Assembly (NCBI GenBank): GCA_037130455.1
Contig: JBAXSZ010000013.1
Location: forward strand, 1-33,234
Source of the DNA: CAIMZW01 sp037130455
GTDB lineage: Bacteria > Actinomycetota > Actinomycetes > Nanopelagicales > Nanopelagicaceae
Direction: 5' to 3'
DNA length: 33,234 nt
Below the pieces are notes generated by a model, which was not told where the DNA came from, ran no database searches, and saw only the letters and a list, made by a program, of their open reading frames with translations. This document shows positions 1 through 7,117 of this stretch, in pieces (within the stretch, counting starts at the first letter, position 1; the number at the start of each line of letters is the position of its first letter). The translations under genes and the position numbers were made by a program.

Positions 1-337
1 CGGCAAAACTTCCAGAACTTAATACAGATTCGGTTACAACTCCGAAAACTTCATCGCCAAGGCGAAATCGGGTAACCCCACCACCTAGGTCTTCAACAAT
101 GCCCGCGAAATCCTTACCCAACACAACGGGGTATTTATGTTCCATCATGCCCGTTAAATAACCATTGGCCACGGCAACATCGAACCCATTGAGTGAAGAT
201 GTTTTAACCCGAACTAAAACCTCCCCTGCACCTGGCTTTGGCCGATCCAGTTCAATTAAGGTTAAAGGAGCGGATTCTGCTGTAATTGCTATGGCGCGCA
301 TTGGTTTCCATTCGCTAATAAATGTATCTCTGGGCAC
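1..337 (-). CDS. Zinc-type alcohol dehydrogenase / quinone oxidoreductase (MDR family), C-terminus outside window
   Basis: Reading the minus strand gives the N-terminal GroES-like domain of a medium-chain dehydrogenase/reductase: LTLIELDRPKPGAGEVLVRV, then SSLNGFDVAVANG, then YPVVLGKDFAGIVEDLG and FRLGDEVFGVV. These are the standard first ~100 residues of NADPH:quinone reductase-like MDR proteins. The usual catalytic-zinc cysteine is replaced in the SSLNGFD segment, which points to the zinc-independent quinone-reductase branch. I placed the start at GTG 337 because an AGGAT stretch lies just upstream at good distance; ATG 301 (MRAIAIT) is the alternative and matches many family starts. The gene runs off the left edge, so the NAD(P)-binding domain cannot be seen. 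It lies 15 nt downstream of tRNA-Gly on the same strand. The substrate cannot be predicted. Confidence 0.85.
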   Translation of the reverse strand, partial: MPRDTFISEWKPMRAIAITAESAPLTLIELDRPKPGAGEVLVRVKTSSLNGFDVAVANGYLTGMMEHKYPVVLGKDFAGIVEDLGGGVTRFRLGDEVFGVVTESVLSSGSFA

Positions 338-352
338 AAACTATCCTATGAG

Positions 353-423
353 AGCGGGCGACGGGAATCGAACCCGCGCTGTCAGCTTGGGAAGCTGACG
401 TGATGCCATTTCACTACGCCCGC
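353..423 (-). tRNA. tRNA-Gly (anticodon CCC)
   Basis: The minus strand folds into a full cloverleaf of 71 nt. The acceptor stem GCGGGCG pairs with CGCCCGC, the anticodon stem UCAGC pairs with GCUGA around loop UUCCCAA, and the T arm contains GGUUCGAUUCC. Loop positions 34-36 read CCC, so it decodes GGG glycine codons. The CCA tail is not encoded. Its 3' end lies 15 nt from the start codon of the downstream dehydrogenase. Confidence 0.95.
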
Positions 424-553
424 ACTGCCTATTGCAGCGGAACCCATTCTAAGCCCAGTTATTTTGAAGTGAAATCGCAATTCTTCTACATTTATGGCTC
501 CGATCCGGCCCGAGAGCCTAGGTTGGCTACGCTTAACCCATTCCGCCACCAGA

Positions 554-568
554 TAGGGTTATCAACTG
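554..568 (+). promoter_or_regulatory. Candidate -10 box for a leaderless dcd transcript
   Basis: TAGGGT (554-559) is followed by 8 nt and then the GTG start of dcd. No Shine-Dalgarno sequence is placed at a normal distance. The TANNNT form and spacing match actinobacterial -10 elements that start transcription at the initiation codon. No convincing -35 is visible. This is an inference from spacing and from the same arrangement at other genes in the window. Confidence 0.35.
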
Positions 569-1146
569 TGTTACTAAGCGATCGCGATATCCGTTCTGAG
601 ATTCATGCTGGCCGAGTCAAGGTTGAACCATACGAAGAGGCAATGATTCAGCCCTCCAGCGTCGATGTTCGACTGGATCGATTCTTTCGAGTTTTTGAAA
701 ACCACAAGTATTCGGTTATTGATCCATCTATCGAGCAGAGTGAACTTACTCGCGAAGTAGCCGTTGCCGCAGATGAGCATTTCATTCTGCACCCTGGTGA
801 GTTCGTATTAGCCAGTACCTATGAGGTCATTACTCTTCCCGATGATATTGCCGGAAGGTTGGAAGGTAAGTCTTCGTTAGGGCGTTTAGGTTTGCTAACT
901 CACTCCACTGCCGGCTTTATCGACCCAGGGTTCTCCGGCCACATCACCCTGGAACTATCAAATGTTGCCAACTTGCCAGTCAAATTATTTCCCGGGATGA
1001 AGATCGGTCAGTTATGTCTCATCAAACTCTCATCTCCAGCTGAGCACCCGTATGGTTCGGCGCTCTATGGTTCTAGATACCAAGGCCAACGCGGCCCAAC
1101 CCCGAGCAAATCGTGGTTGAACTTTCACCAATCCGATATTCAATAG
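568..1146 (+). CDS. dcd: dCTP deaminase, probably bifunctional (dCTP to dUMP)
   Basis: The protein has 192 residues and begins VLLSDRDIRSEI, matching actinobacterial Dcd. It contains QPSSVDVRLDRFFRVFENH, EGKSSLGRLGLLTHSTAGFI, DPGFSGHITLELSN, PGMKIGQLC and a C-terminal YQGQRGPTPS. The HSTAGFIDPGFSGH segment is the form found in the mycobacterial DCD-DUT enzyme, which both deaminates dCTP and removes pyrophosphate to give dUMP. It therefore probably feeds thymidylate synthase without a separate dUTPase; this is a family inference. The frame stays open upstream to 400, but that part covers the tRNA and is unlike Dcd, so GTG 568 is the start. The thymidylate kinase that later phosphorylates dTMP is also in this window, at 22914. 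Confidence 0.95.
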   Translation: MLLSDRDIRSEIHAGRVKVEPYEEAMIQPSSVDVRLDRFFRVFENHKYSVIDPSIEQSELTREVAVAADEHFILHPGEFVLASTYEVITLPDDIAGRLEGKSSLGRLGLLTHSTAGFIDPGFSGHITLELSNVANLPVKLFPGMKIGQLCLIKLSSPAEHPYGSALYGSRYQGQRGPTPSKSWLNFHQSDIQ

Positions 1147-1177
1147 CCACCTCAGATTCATTAGAATCTAGTTCTAG

Positions 1178-1237
1178 CCCAAGATAACCCAAGATAACCC
1201 AAGATAACCCAAGATAACCCAAGATAACCCAAGATAA
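1178..1237 (+). repeat. Six perfect tandem copies of a 10-bp unit (CCCAAGATAA) before lemA
   Basis: The decamer CCCAAGATAA occurs six times without a mismatch between the dcd stop (1146) and the lemA start (1248). The last copy runs straight into the lemA ribosome-binding site (AGAGGA). The unit length is close to one helical turn. No open frame crosses it on the plus strand. Such perfect short arrays can change copy number by slippage. Confidence 0.97.
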
Positions 1238-1247
1238 GAGGAATGCC

Positions 1248-1802
1248 ATGGGAACAACCTGGATCATCATCGCACTTGTAGTGCTTTTTGTTCTATTCGC
1301 AATAATGACATATAACAAATTGATTCGACTTAATGTTTCGGTAGATGAAGCATTCGCCCAAATAGAAGTCCAGCTAAAGCGTCGTTCTGATTTGATTCCC
1401 AATTTGGTCGAAACCGTAAAGGGTTATGCCGCTCATGAAAAAACTACACTTGAAAATGTGGTCGCTGCTCGAGCAAAGGCAACGACTGCTTCAGGAGTTG
1501 CAGATGTTGCTGCTGCAGATGGTGCGGTTACCCAAGCGCTGCGCGGTTTACTAGCAGTTGTTGAAAATTATCCGGATTTGAAAGCTTCTTCAAACTTTTT
1601 GGCACTTCAAGAAGAATTGGGAACAACAGAAAATAAGGTTTCTTTCGCGCGCCAATTCTATAATGACAATGTTCGCTCATTGAATCAAGCGGTTAAAACC
1701 TTTCCATCCAATCTTTTTGCCGGATTGGCCAAAGTTGGCGCTCGTGAATTTTATGTTGTCGATGACCCTGCAGATCGCCAAGCACCTACCGTTAAGTTCT
1801 AA
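1248..1802 (+). CDS. lemA: LemA family membrane protein
   Basis: This 184-residue protein has one N-terminal membrane segment (WIIIALVVLFVLFAIMTY, about residues 4-21). It is followed by the LemA hallmark YNKLIRLNVSVDEAFAQIEV and QLKRRSDLIPNLVETVKGY, and then a helical domain with ENVVAARAKA and LALQEELGTTENKVSFARQFYN. LemA proteins are membrane-anchored four-helix proteins of unclear biochemical role that are often encoded next to HtpX-type proteases. That is the case here: its TAA overlaps the ATG of the protease gene (TAATG), which suggests translational coupling. An AGAGGA ribosome-binding site lies 5 nt before the ATG, directly after the decamer array. The product is probably a partner or adaptor of the protease. 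Confidence 0.92.
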   Translation: MGTTWIIIALVVLFVLFAIMTYNKLIRLNVSVDEAFAQIEVQLKRRSDLIPNLVETVKGYAAHEKTTLENVVAARAKATTASGVADVAAADGAVTQALRGLLAVVENYPDLKASSNFLALQEELGTTENKVSFARQFYNDNVRSLNQAVKTFPSNLFAGLAKVGAREFYVVDDPADRQAPTVKF

Positions 1803-2728
1803 TGGCTCCTAGTTTTCGCGGTCTTCAACTAGCCAACCGTCGAAAGACAATTGGCTTGTTAGCAGGAATGGGATTTTTAGTTCTCGTCGTTGTTTACGCG
1901 GCCATGACTTACTTTGGTAAAACTGGTGTTGGGGTTCTACCAATTGCAGTTGGAATTGCCGTGGCATCGGTCTGGGGCTCCTATTACTCATCCGACAAAT
2001 TAGTCATGACAATGACCGGCGCTCGCATTATTGAAGAATCTGATAATCCCAAGCTATTCAATTTAATTCAGGAAGTTTGTTTAGCAAGCGGATTGAAAAT
2101 GCCCAAAGTTGCCGTTGTTGAAGATTCAGCTCCAAATGCATTTGCAACCGGTAGAAATGAAGAGCACGCCGTCATTGCCTTCACAACGGGAATTTTGGGA
2201 GTTATGAATCGCGACGAACTTCAAGGTGTAGTCGCCCACGAAATGGCGCACATCGCCAACCGCGATACTTTGGTATCGGCAATTGCGGCTACTACGGCAG
2301 GAGCTATTGCACTCCTCAGCGATTTTCTTACCAGAATTATGTGGTTTGGCGGCGGTAGGAATCGAGATGACAATAACAACAATCAAAATCCAATTGCCCT
2401 GATCGTTTCTTTATTGGTCATAATTCTGGCTCCCATTGCTGCAATTTTGCTTCGTTCTGCGATTTCGCGTCGCAGAGAAGCGCTAGCCGATGCGACCGCA
2501 GTGGCATTTACGAGAAACCCAGCTGGCCTTCGGCAAGCACTGGAAGTTCTTCAATCCGACAACACAGTGGTGAATCAGCGTTCAACAGCGGTTGCTCATA
2601 TTTGGATTGAATCGCCTTTGGATTCCTCATCAGTTTCGAAGCTATTTTCTACTCATCCACCACTTTCGGAGCGAATCGCGACGCTGCGGGCGATGGAAGC
2701 TAATCCTGAAATGGGAAATGCAGGGTAA
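1802..2728 (+). CDS. htpX: HtpX-like M48 membrane zinc metalloprotease
   Basis: The protein has 308 residues with two N-terminal membrane segments (about 17-35 and 43-60) and further hydrophobic segments around 155-175 and 198-218. The zinc site is HEMAH (His146, Glu147, His150), with the third ligand in the RREALADA motif (Glu226). HtpX proteases sit in the cytoplasmic membrane with the active site facing the cytosol and degrade damaged membrane proteins. An asparagine/aspartate-rich linker (about 187-196) lies between the active-site helix and the later membrane segment. It overlaps lemA by one base and its last 29 bp overlap the 3' end of the convergent histidine kinase gene. The peptidase assignment is firm; orthology to E. 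coli HtpX is less certain. Confidence 0.92.
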   Translation: MAPSFRGLQLANRRKTIGLLAGMGFLVLVVVYAAMTYFGKTGVGVLPIAVGIAVASVWGSYYSSDKLVMTMTGARIIEESDNPKLFNLIQEVCLASGLKMPKVAVVEDSAPNAFATGRNEEHAVIAFTTGILGVMNRDELQGVVAHEMAHIANRDTLVSAIAATTAGAIALLSDFLTRIMWFGGGRNRDDNNNNQNPIALIVSLLVIILAPIAAILLRSAISRRREALADATAVAFTRNPAGLRQALEVLQSDNTVVNQRSTAVAHIWIESPLDSSSVSKLFSTHPPLSERIATLRAMEANPEMGNAG

Positions 2729-4181
2729 AGCAACAACCTTTGCCGAGGCTGGATTTCAAAGTAATGGAGCCGTCGTGGGCTTGCATAACTGCTGACACGA
2801 TCGCTAATCCAAGACCACTACCTTCACCGCTGCTTCGAACTCGGGATGGATCGGCACGATAGAAGCGTTCAAAAACGCGTTCTTGATCTGCTTCCGAAAG
2901 CCCTGGCCCATTGTCGCTAACTTCCACCGTGGTTTCGTTTTCATCCTGATTAACAGTTACCGATATTTTTGTTCCAGCAGGGGTATGCGTTCGGGCATTT
3001 GCTAAGAGATTGGCAACAGCTTGATGGATGCGAAGATTATCGCCCAAAACATAAGCATCATCACTTGGCAAGTGAATGGAAATTGGGTGTTGTGGTCCGG
3101 CGGCCTCAGCAGAGGCAACAACTTCAGAGATCAATTGATTGAGGTCTACTGGATCTTTGGCAAGTTCCCTGGATTGATCCAGTCGGGCAAGCAATAGTAG
3201 ATCTTCCACCAGTGCACCCATTCGAATCGACTCTTTTTCAATTCGGGAGATGAGTTCCTTAGTCTTCACTTCACCTTGAACCGCACCCTGTCGGTGAAGT
3301 TCAGCAAAACCGCGAATAGCGGTCAATGGTGTCCGCAATTCATGCGAGGCATCGGCAACAAAACGGCGAAGTTTGGATTCAGAAGCAATACGAATTGCAA
3401 AGGATTCTTCGATCCGGCTTAACATTCGGTTGAGCGAAGTTGTGAGGCGGCCGACTTCGGTATCAGGGTTTACATCTGGTAAACGAGCAGAAAGGTCACC
3501 AGCAGCGATCGCCTCTGCGGTGGCCTCTACTTGGCTTAACGGTTTCAAGCTCAAATTGATAATCCAACGAGAAACAATGCCAATCAAAATTAGAACTAAG
3601 AAGCTAATCAACAGGAACAACAGCCCAAGTTCACCAAGGGTGCGATCTACGCTATCTAGAGAAACTGATACAACAACTACTCCCAACCCAGATGGCAACA
3701 ATTTCGCGATTGCCCGGGTATCTGGTTGATTCTTATTGCTAATAAAAGTGAAAGGCTTACCACCGTATTTCGTAACATCTGCCACAGAAAAACCATTAAA
3801 GAGATCGGTTGAAGTGACATCTGCTAAATCTCCACCCAGCTCACCCAGGATCTTTCCCTTGGTATCTAAAACTGTCACCGTTGTTGCAGTAGGCACTCCG
3901 CGAAGTGGTTTGAGTACAGTGTAAGGACTTGCTGTTTGGTCATCACTTGTTTGGGTGGTGATGGTTTCAATCCCAGCGCGATCTAACCGAAGAAGTGAAC
4001 CGCCGGCAATGCTATTCAGTTGCGTATCAACCTGGTTGACTAAGAATGAGCGAAGCGCAGTATACGCAGCGGCATCCGATGCCATTATTGCCACGGCTGC
4101 AAGAGAAAGCGTTGCGAGAATCAATCGATTTCGCAGGCTCCATTTCGACAATGGATTCTTTCCTTGCAGCACTGGCCTCAT
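2700..4181 (-). CDS. Two-component sensor histidine kinase
   Basis: This 493-residue membrane kinase has transmembrane segment 1 at about 20-40, an extracytoplasmic sensor region at about 41-184, transmembrane segment 2 at about 185-206, a HAMP linker at about 207-262, and the phosphoacceptor box FVADASHELRTPLTAIRGF with His280. The catalytic domain shows NLLANARTHTP (N box), DNGPGLSEADQERVFERFYR (G1 and F boxes) and GSGLGLAIV (G2 box). It follows its response regulator by 17 nt and is surely its partner. The sensor region has no recognisable ligand motif. The architecture resembles the actinobacterial PhoR/TrcS kinases. The 3' end overlaps that of htpX by 29 bp. Confidence 0.95.
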   Translation of the reverse strand: MRPVLQGKNPLSKWSLRNRLILATLSLAAVAIMASDAAAYTALRSFLVNQVDTQLNSIAGGSLLRLDRAGIETITTQTSDDQTASPYTVLKPLRGVPTATTVTVLDTKGKILGELGGDLADVTSTDLFNGFSVADVTKYGGKPFTFISNKNQPDTRAIAKLLPSGLGVVVVSVSLDSVDRTLGELGLLFLLISFLVLILIGIVSRWIINLSLKPLSQVEATAEAIAAGDLSARLPDVNPDTEVGRLTTSLNRMLSRIEESFAIRIASESKLRRFVADASHELRTPLTAIRGFAELHRQGAVQGEVKTKELISRIEKESIRMGALVEDLLLLARLDQSRELAKDPVDLNQLISEVVASAEAAGPQHPISIHLPSDDAYVLGDNLRIHQAVANLLANARTHTPAGTKISVTVNQDENETTVEVSDNGPGLSEADQERVFERFYRADPSRVRSSGEGSGLGLAIVSAVMQAHDGSITLKSSLGKGCCFTLHFPFQD

Positions 4182-4198
4182 TTACTAATGGTACCTAA

Positions 4199-4942
4199 TT
4201 ACTTTTTTGCTGGTAAACGCATCCGATAACCGACGCCACGGACTGTATGAATTAGCGGAGGTTCGAAGATATCAATTTTCTTACGTAGATAAGAAATATA
4301 AGTTTCTACAATGCCCGCATCACCACGGAAGTCATATTGCCAAACGTGATCGAGAATTTGAGATTTACTCACGACTCGGTCAGCATTGATCATCAGATAA
4401 CGAAGGAGTAGAAATTCTGTTGGTGAAAGATCCACCATATTTCCTGCTCTGCGAACTTCGTGAGTTGCTTCATCTAACTCCAGATCGGCAAAGCGGATCT
4501 TTTCGTCATCTACTTCCGTCTGGATAACACCAATGCGTCGAAGGAGCGCTCTCAATCTGGCAACTAACTCTTCAAGACTAAATGGCTTCGTTACATAATC
4601 ATCGCCACCAATAGTTAGGCCAGTGATTTTATCTTCCACTGCATCTTTAGCAGTTAAGAAGAGAACCCCAACGCTGTGACCATCTTGGCGAAGCTGGCGA
4701 CAGACTTCAAAACCATTTTGATCCGGAAGCATGACATCCAAGATCAAGGCATGCGGTTTGAATTCTTCGGCAACTCGAAGCGCTTCTGCGCCACTGGCAG
4801 CAGTACGTACCTCAAAGCCAACGAATCGAAGGCTGGTTGATATTAATTCGCTGATGGAACTTTCATCATCAACTACAAGTATTCGATGGGTCTGCACTTG
4901 AGAACCATCGACCGAATGTGGTCTTTCTTTGACTGTTGTCAT
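4199..4942 (-). CDS. OmpR/PhoP-type response regulator
   Basis: The protein has 247 residues. The receiver domain starts at ILVVDDE (acidic pair Asp25/Asp26) and has the phosphoacceptor Asp69 in ALILDVMLPDQNGFEV and the conserved lysine Lys99 in LFLTAKD. The segment GGDDYVTKPFSLEELVARLR closes the receiver. The C-terminal winged helix has LSPTEFLLLRYL, VVSKSQILDHVWQYDF and a final HTVRGVGYRMR. By eye it is very close to Mycobacterium PhoP, but phosphate or acid-response functions should not be transferred without the regulon. It is the first gene of a two-gene operon with the kinase. A strong GAGGTGA ribosome-binding site precedes the ATG and is itself part of a predicted hairpin. Confidence 0.95.
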   Translation of the reverse strand: MTTVKERPHSVDGSQVQTHRILVVDDESSISELISTSLRFVGFEVRTAASGAEALRVAEEFKPHALILDVMLPDQNGFEVCRQLRQDGHSVGVLFLTAKDAVEDKITGLTIGGDDYVTKPFSLEELVARLRALLRRIGVIQTEVDDEKIRFADLELDEATHEVRRAGNMVDLSPTEFLLLRYLMINADRVVSKSQILDHVWQYDFRGDAGIVETYISYLRKKIDIFEPPLIHTVRGVGYRMRLPAKK

Positions 4943-4951
4943 CTTTCATCA

Positions 4952-4974
4952 CCTCGTTGCCGAGGATTCTCCTC
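4952..4974 (-). promoter_or_regulatory. Two competing hairpins over the response-regulator ribosome-binding site
   Basis: On the minus-strand RNA, CCUCG-GCAA-CGAGG (4965 to 4952) forms a 5-bp stem with a GNRA tetraloop. Its 3' arm contains the GAGG of the ribosome-binding site. An overlapping upstream hairpin, GAGGA-GAA-UCCUC (4974 to 4962), uses the same CCUC segment, so the two cannot form together. In one fold the ribosome-binding site is hidden and in the other it is free. The pairing is visible in the sequence; regulation is inferred. Confidence 0.4.
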
Positions 4975-5130
4975 CTAACTGGGGATTTTCTGAGAACTAT
5001 CCGAGTTTCCACCACGACTTTCAGCCGATTATCGGTGGCTTTTATTCCTTTTCCCTATATACAGGCAGAGATGGAGGTGCTTGGATACTGTAAACAAAAA
5101 ACAATTCCAGCAACCGATACCGGAGAACTC

Positions 5131-6078
5131 ATGCCCTCAGATACCGACTCTATGGAATATGCAAAAGACCGACTGCGAATCCTGCGGCAACGCCGCCATC
5201 AAGTGCGCCCTGATTACCTCAGTGACCGTGGTCGAATGATTTATGGGGCTACCCCTCCTGGTGGATCGGTTCCGTCCACTCGAACATCGGATCTATCTCC
5301 AGAAGAAGTGAACGAATTAATAAAGTTGATCGCCGGTGCAAGATTGGCGCGCGTTCCCGTTGAAATGCCAAAACATTTGCGGGCGAGATCATGGAAGTCA
5401 GTTGAAGAGGTATTACTCAATTTGGAATATGCGCTGGGATGGGAAACTGGAGGTTGGAAGATCGGGGCAGCAAGCATGGCTGTGCGTGAGGCTGAAAATA
5501 TGCCGAGCCCATCTCCTGGTCGAATTTTTGAACACGCCATTCATGAAAGTCCAGCAAAGTTAGGTCCAGAATTTTTTGTGAATTATCGTTTATGCGAAAC
5601 TGAATTCGCCTTCGAAATGAATTTGGATTTCCCCGTAAGAGAAAAAGAATATACGGAAGCTGATGTTCGCGCAGGCATTGATTGCTTAATGCCAGTAATT
5701 GAAATCGGCGATTCGGTATTTCTTGACTGGTACGCCATCAGTGGATATTTCGGTGGGATGTATGACAATGCCGGTGGAGCAGCACTAGTGACTGGCAAAC
5801 GAGTTAAAGATTGGCAAGATATTGATCTACCAAAATCCAATATCGATCTCTATGTCAATGATTCATATATTAAATCTGGACAAGGAATCGAAGCTATGGG
5901 CCATCCAGTTACAAGTCTCACCTGGCTTGTAAATTGGGTGCGTGAACGCGGAAGGGCAGTTAAAGCGGGCGAAATTGTTAGTACGGGAACTTGTACCGGA
6001 CATTGTTTTGTTCAGCCCGGGGATCTGGTGAGCGTTGATTTTGCTGATCTTGGATTAGTGGAGGCATATTTTGTCTGA
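5131..6078 (+). CDS. 2-keto-4-pentenoate hydratase-like protein (FAH superfamily)
   Basis: The protein has 315 residues. It shows the MhpD-type layout: GWKIGAASMAVREAENMPSP near residues 108-127, the metal-site acids in RLCETEFAFEMN (Glu156, Glu158), then IDCLMPVIEIGDSVF (Glu191), a DNAGGAALVTGK segment (Asp212) and a C-terminal TGTCTGHCFVQPGDLVSVDF. Family members bind a divalent metal and hydrate or decarboxylate 2-keto acids made during catabolism of aromatic compounds or sugar acids. The frame stays open upstream to 4936, but ATG 5131 has GGAG at the right distance and the upstream part is not family-like. The stop overlaps the next gene by 8 nt, so the two are co-translated. The true substrate is unknown, and no ring-cleavage dioxygenase is nearby. 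Confidence 0.85.
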   Translation: MPSDTDSMEYAKDRLRILRQRRHQVRPDYLSDRGRMIYGATPPGGSVPSTRTSDLSPEEVNELIKLIAGARLARVPVEMPKHLRARSWKSVEEVLLNLEYALGWETGGWKIGAASMAVREAENMPSPSPGRIFEHAIHESPAKLGPEFFVNYRLCETEFAFEMNLDFPVREKEYTEADVRAGIDCLMPVIEIGDSVFLDWYAISGYFGGMYDNAGGAALVTGKRVKDWQDIDLPKSNIDLYVNDSYIKSGQGIEAMGHPVTSLTWLVNWVRERGRAVKAGEIVSTGTCTGHCFVQPGDLVSVDFADLGLVEAYFV

Positions 6079-7117
6079 TAGCGACGAACAAATATATTCG
6101 CCCGAAATACTTGAACGAGTCACCTCAGCTACATTAATAGGTATGGGTGCGCCGGAAGACTTAGCTCACTTAGTCGCAGAATCTTTAGTGCTATCGAATC
6201 TGGTCGGCCACGATTCACATGGAATTATTCGACTAATGGAGTATTCCGGCTGGGTAAAAGCGGGAACGTTGACTCCACATGCACGACCTGAAGTACTCTG
6301 GAAACGCGAAGGAACTGCGTTGATCGATGGTCATTGGGGCTGGGGCCAAGCCACTGCCGCACTTGCAAATACAACAGTGATCGAACTTGCAAAAGAGTTC
6401 GGAAGTGCAACAGTGGTGCTTCGTCAAAGTCACCATATTGGCCGAATGGGCGAATACGTTGACCAAATGGCCGATGCCGGTCTCATGGGAATAGCAGTCT
6501 GCAACACCGGCGGGGCGGTCGTGGCGCCATTTGGCGGCGTGAAACCAGTGTTAGGAACCAATCCTTTCGCTTGGGGTTTACCTGGCCCACAAGGTCATAA
6601 CTACGTTCTCGATTTCTCTACGGCGGTAGTTGCTGCTGGCAAAGTGGTCTTGGCTGCCATGAATGGCGAAGAAATAGCGCCAGGGTCATTGATTGATAAG
6701 AATGGAAATCCCTCAACTCGCGCTGCGGATTTAGAAGAAGGTGGCGCCCTCTTAACTTTTGGCGGACACAAAGGTTCTGGAATGTCAGTGCTTATTGATG
6801 TCGCCGCGGGGGTTCTCTCAGGAAATATGCCAGCAACTTTGGCAGATAATGGATTCGGAAACGGTACGATTTTTATGGCCACCGACATATCTAGATTTGT
6901 TGAACTTTCCATGCTGCAAAGTATTTCTCAGCTTTTTGAGGGGAAGATGAAGGGTTCGTCCCCTTCAGTAGGCCCCAATGTTTTGTTGCCGGGCGAACAT
7001 GAATCGAATGTTTTTGGCTCTAGATCAAAAAATGGAATCGCGGTATCGAACGGCGTTCGCAAAAACATCCTTGGTTTAGCTAGCGAATTTAATGTGAGTC
7101 TTCCAGAGTTTGAGTAG
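6071..7117 (+). CDS. Ldh2 family NAD(P)-dependent 2-hydroxyacid dehydrogenase (malate/lactate/sulfolactate type)
   Basis: The protein has 348 residues and starts at TTG 6071, with GGAGG 6 nt before it and an 8-nt overlap with the hydratase gene. Family motifs are GHDSHGIIRL (46-55), the catalytic-region SHHIGRMGEYV (120-130), NTGGAVVAPFGG, LGTNPFAWGLPG, LDFSTAVVAAGKV and GGHKGSGMSVLIDV. This fold is unrelated to classical lactate dehydrogenase and oxidises or reduces malate, L-lactate, sulfolactate, ureidoglycolate or 2,3-diketogulonate, depending on the member. Coupling to a keto-acid hydratase suggests a short hydroxy-acid or keto-acid catabolic route. Its end overlaps the convergent glcF by 29 bp. 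Confidence 0.9.
   Translation: MSDSDEQIYSPEILERVTSATLIGMGAPEDLAHLVAESLVLSNLVGHDSHGIIRLMEYSGWVKAGTLTPHARPEVLWKREGTALIDGHWGWGQATAALANTTVIELAKEFGSATVVLRQSHHIGRMGEYVDQMADAGLMGIAVCNTGGAVVAPFGGVKPVLGTNPFAWGLPGPQGHNYVLDFSTAVVAAGKVVLAAMNGEEIAPGSLIDKNGNPSTRAADLEEGGALLTFGGHKGSGMSVLIDVAAGVLSGNMPATLADNGFGNGTIFMATDISRFVELSMLQSISQLFEGKMKGSSPSVGPNVLLPGEHESNVFGSRSKNGIAVSNGVRKNILGLASEFNVSLPEFE

Noticed and set aside
400..567. Possible N-terminal extension of dcd to 400
   Set aside because: It crosses the end of tRNA-Gly, is not similar to any dCTP deaminase N-terminus and would make the protein 56 residues too long. GTG 568 gives the usual length.
1178..1237. CRISPR-like array
   Set aside because: Units are 10 bp and contiguous without spacers, and no cas genes are nearby. 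It is a simple tandem repeat.
1073..1402. Minus-strand reading frame of 109 codons across the decamer array
   Set aside because: It is generated by the repeat (an LGYLGLSWVI-type pattern) and by the antisense of dcd and lemA, with no ribosome-binding site.
5023..5047. Intrinsic terminator at AGCC...GGCT followed by T-rich sequence
   Set aside because: The stem is only 4-5 bp with a mismatch, and the site lies between two divergent genes where no transcript needs ending. The embedded CCGAT-T-ATCGG could be an operator but is too short to claim.
4936..5130. Possible N-terminal extension of the hydratase gene
   Set aside because: It overlaps the start of the divergent response regulator and its leader, and lacks family similarity. 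ATG 5131 has a proper ribosome-binding site.
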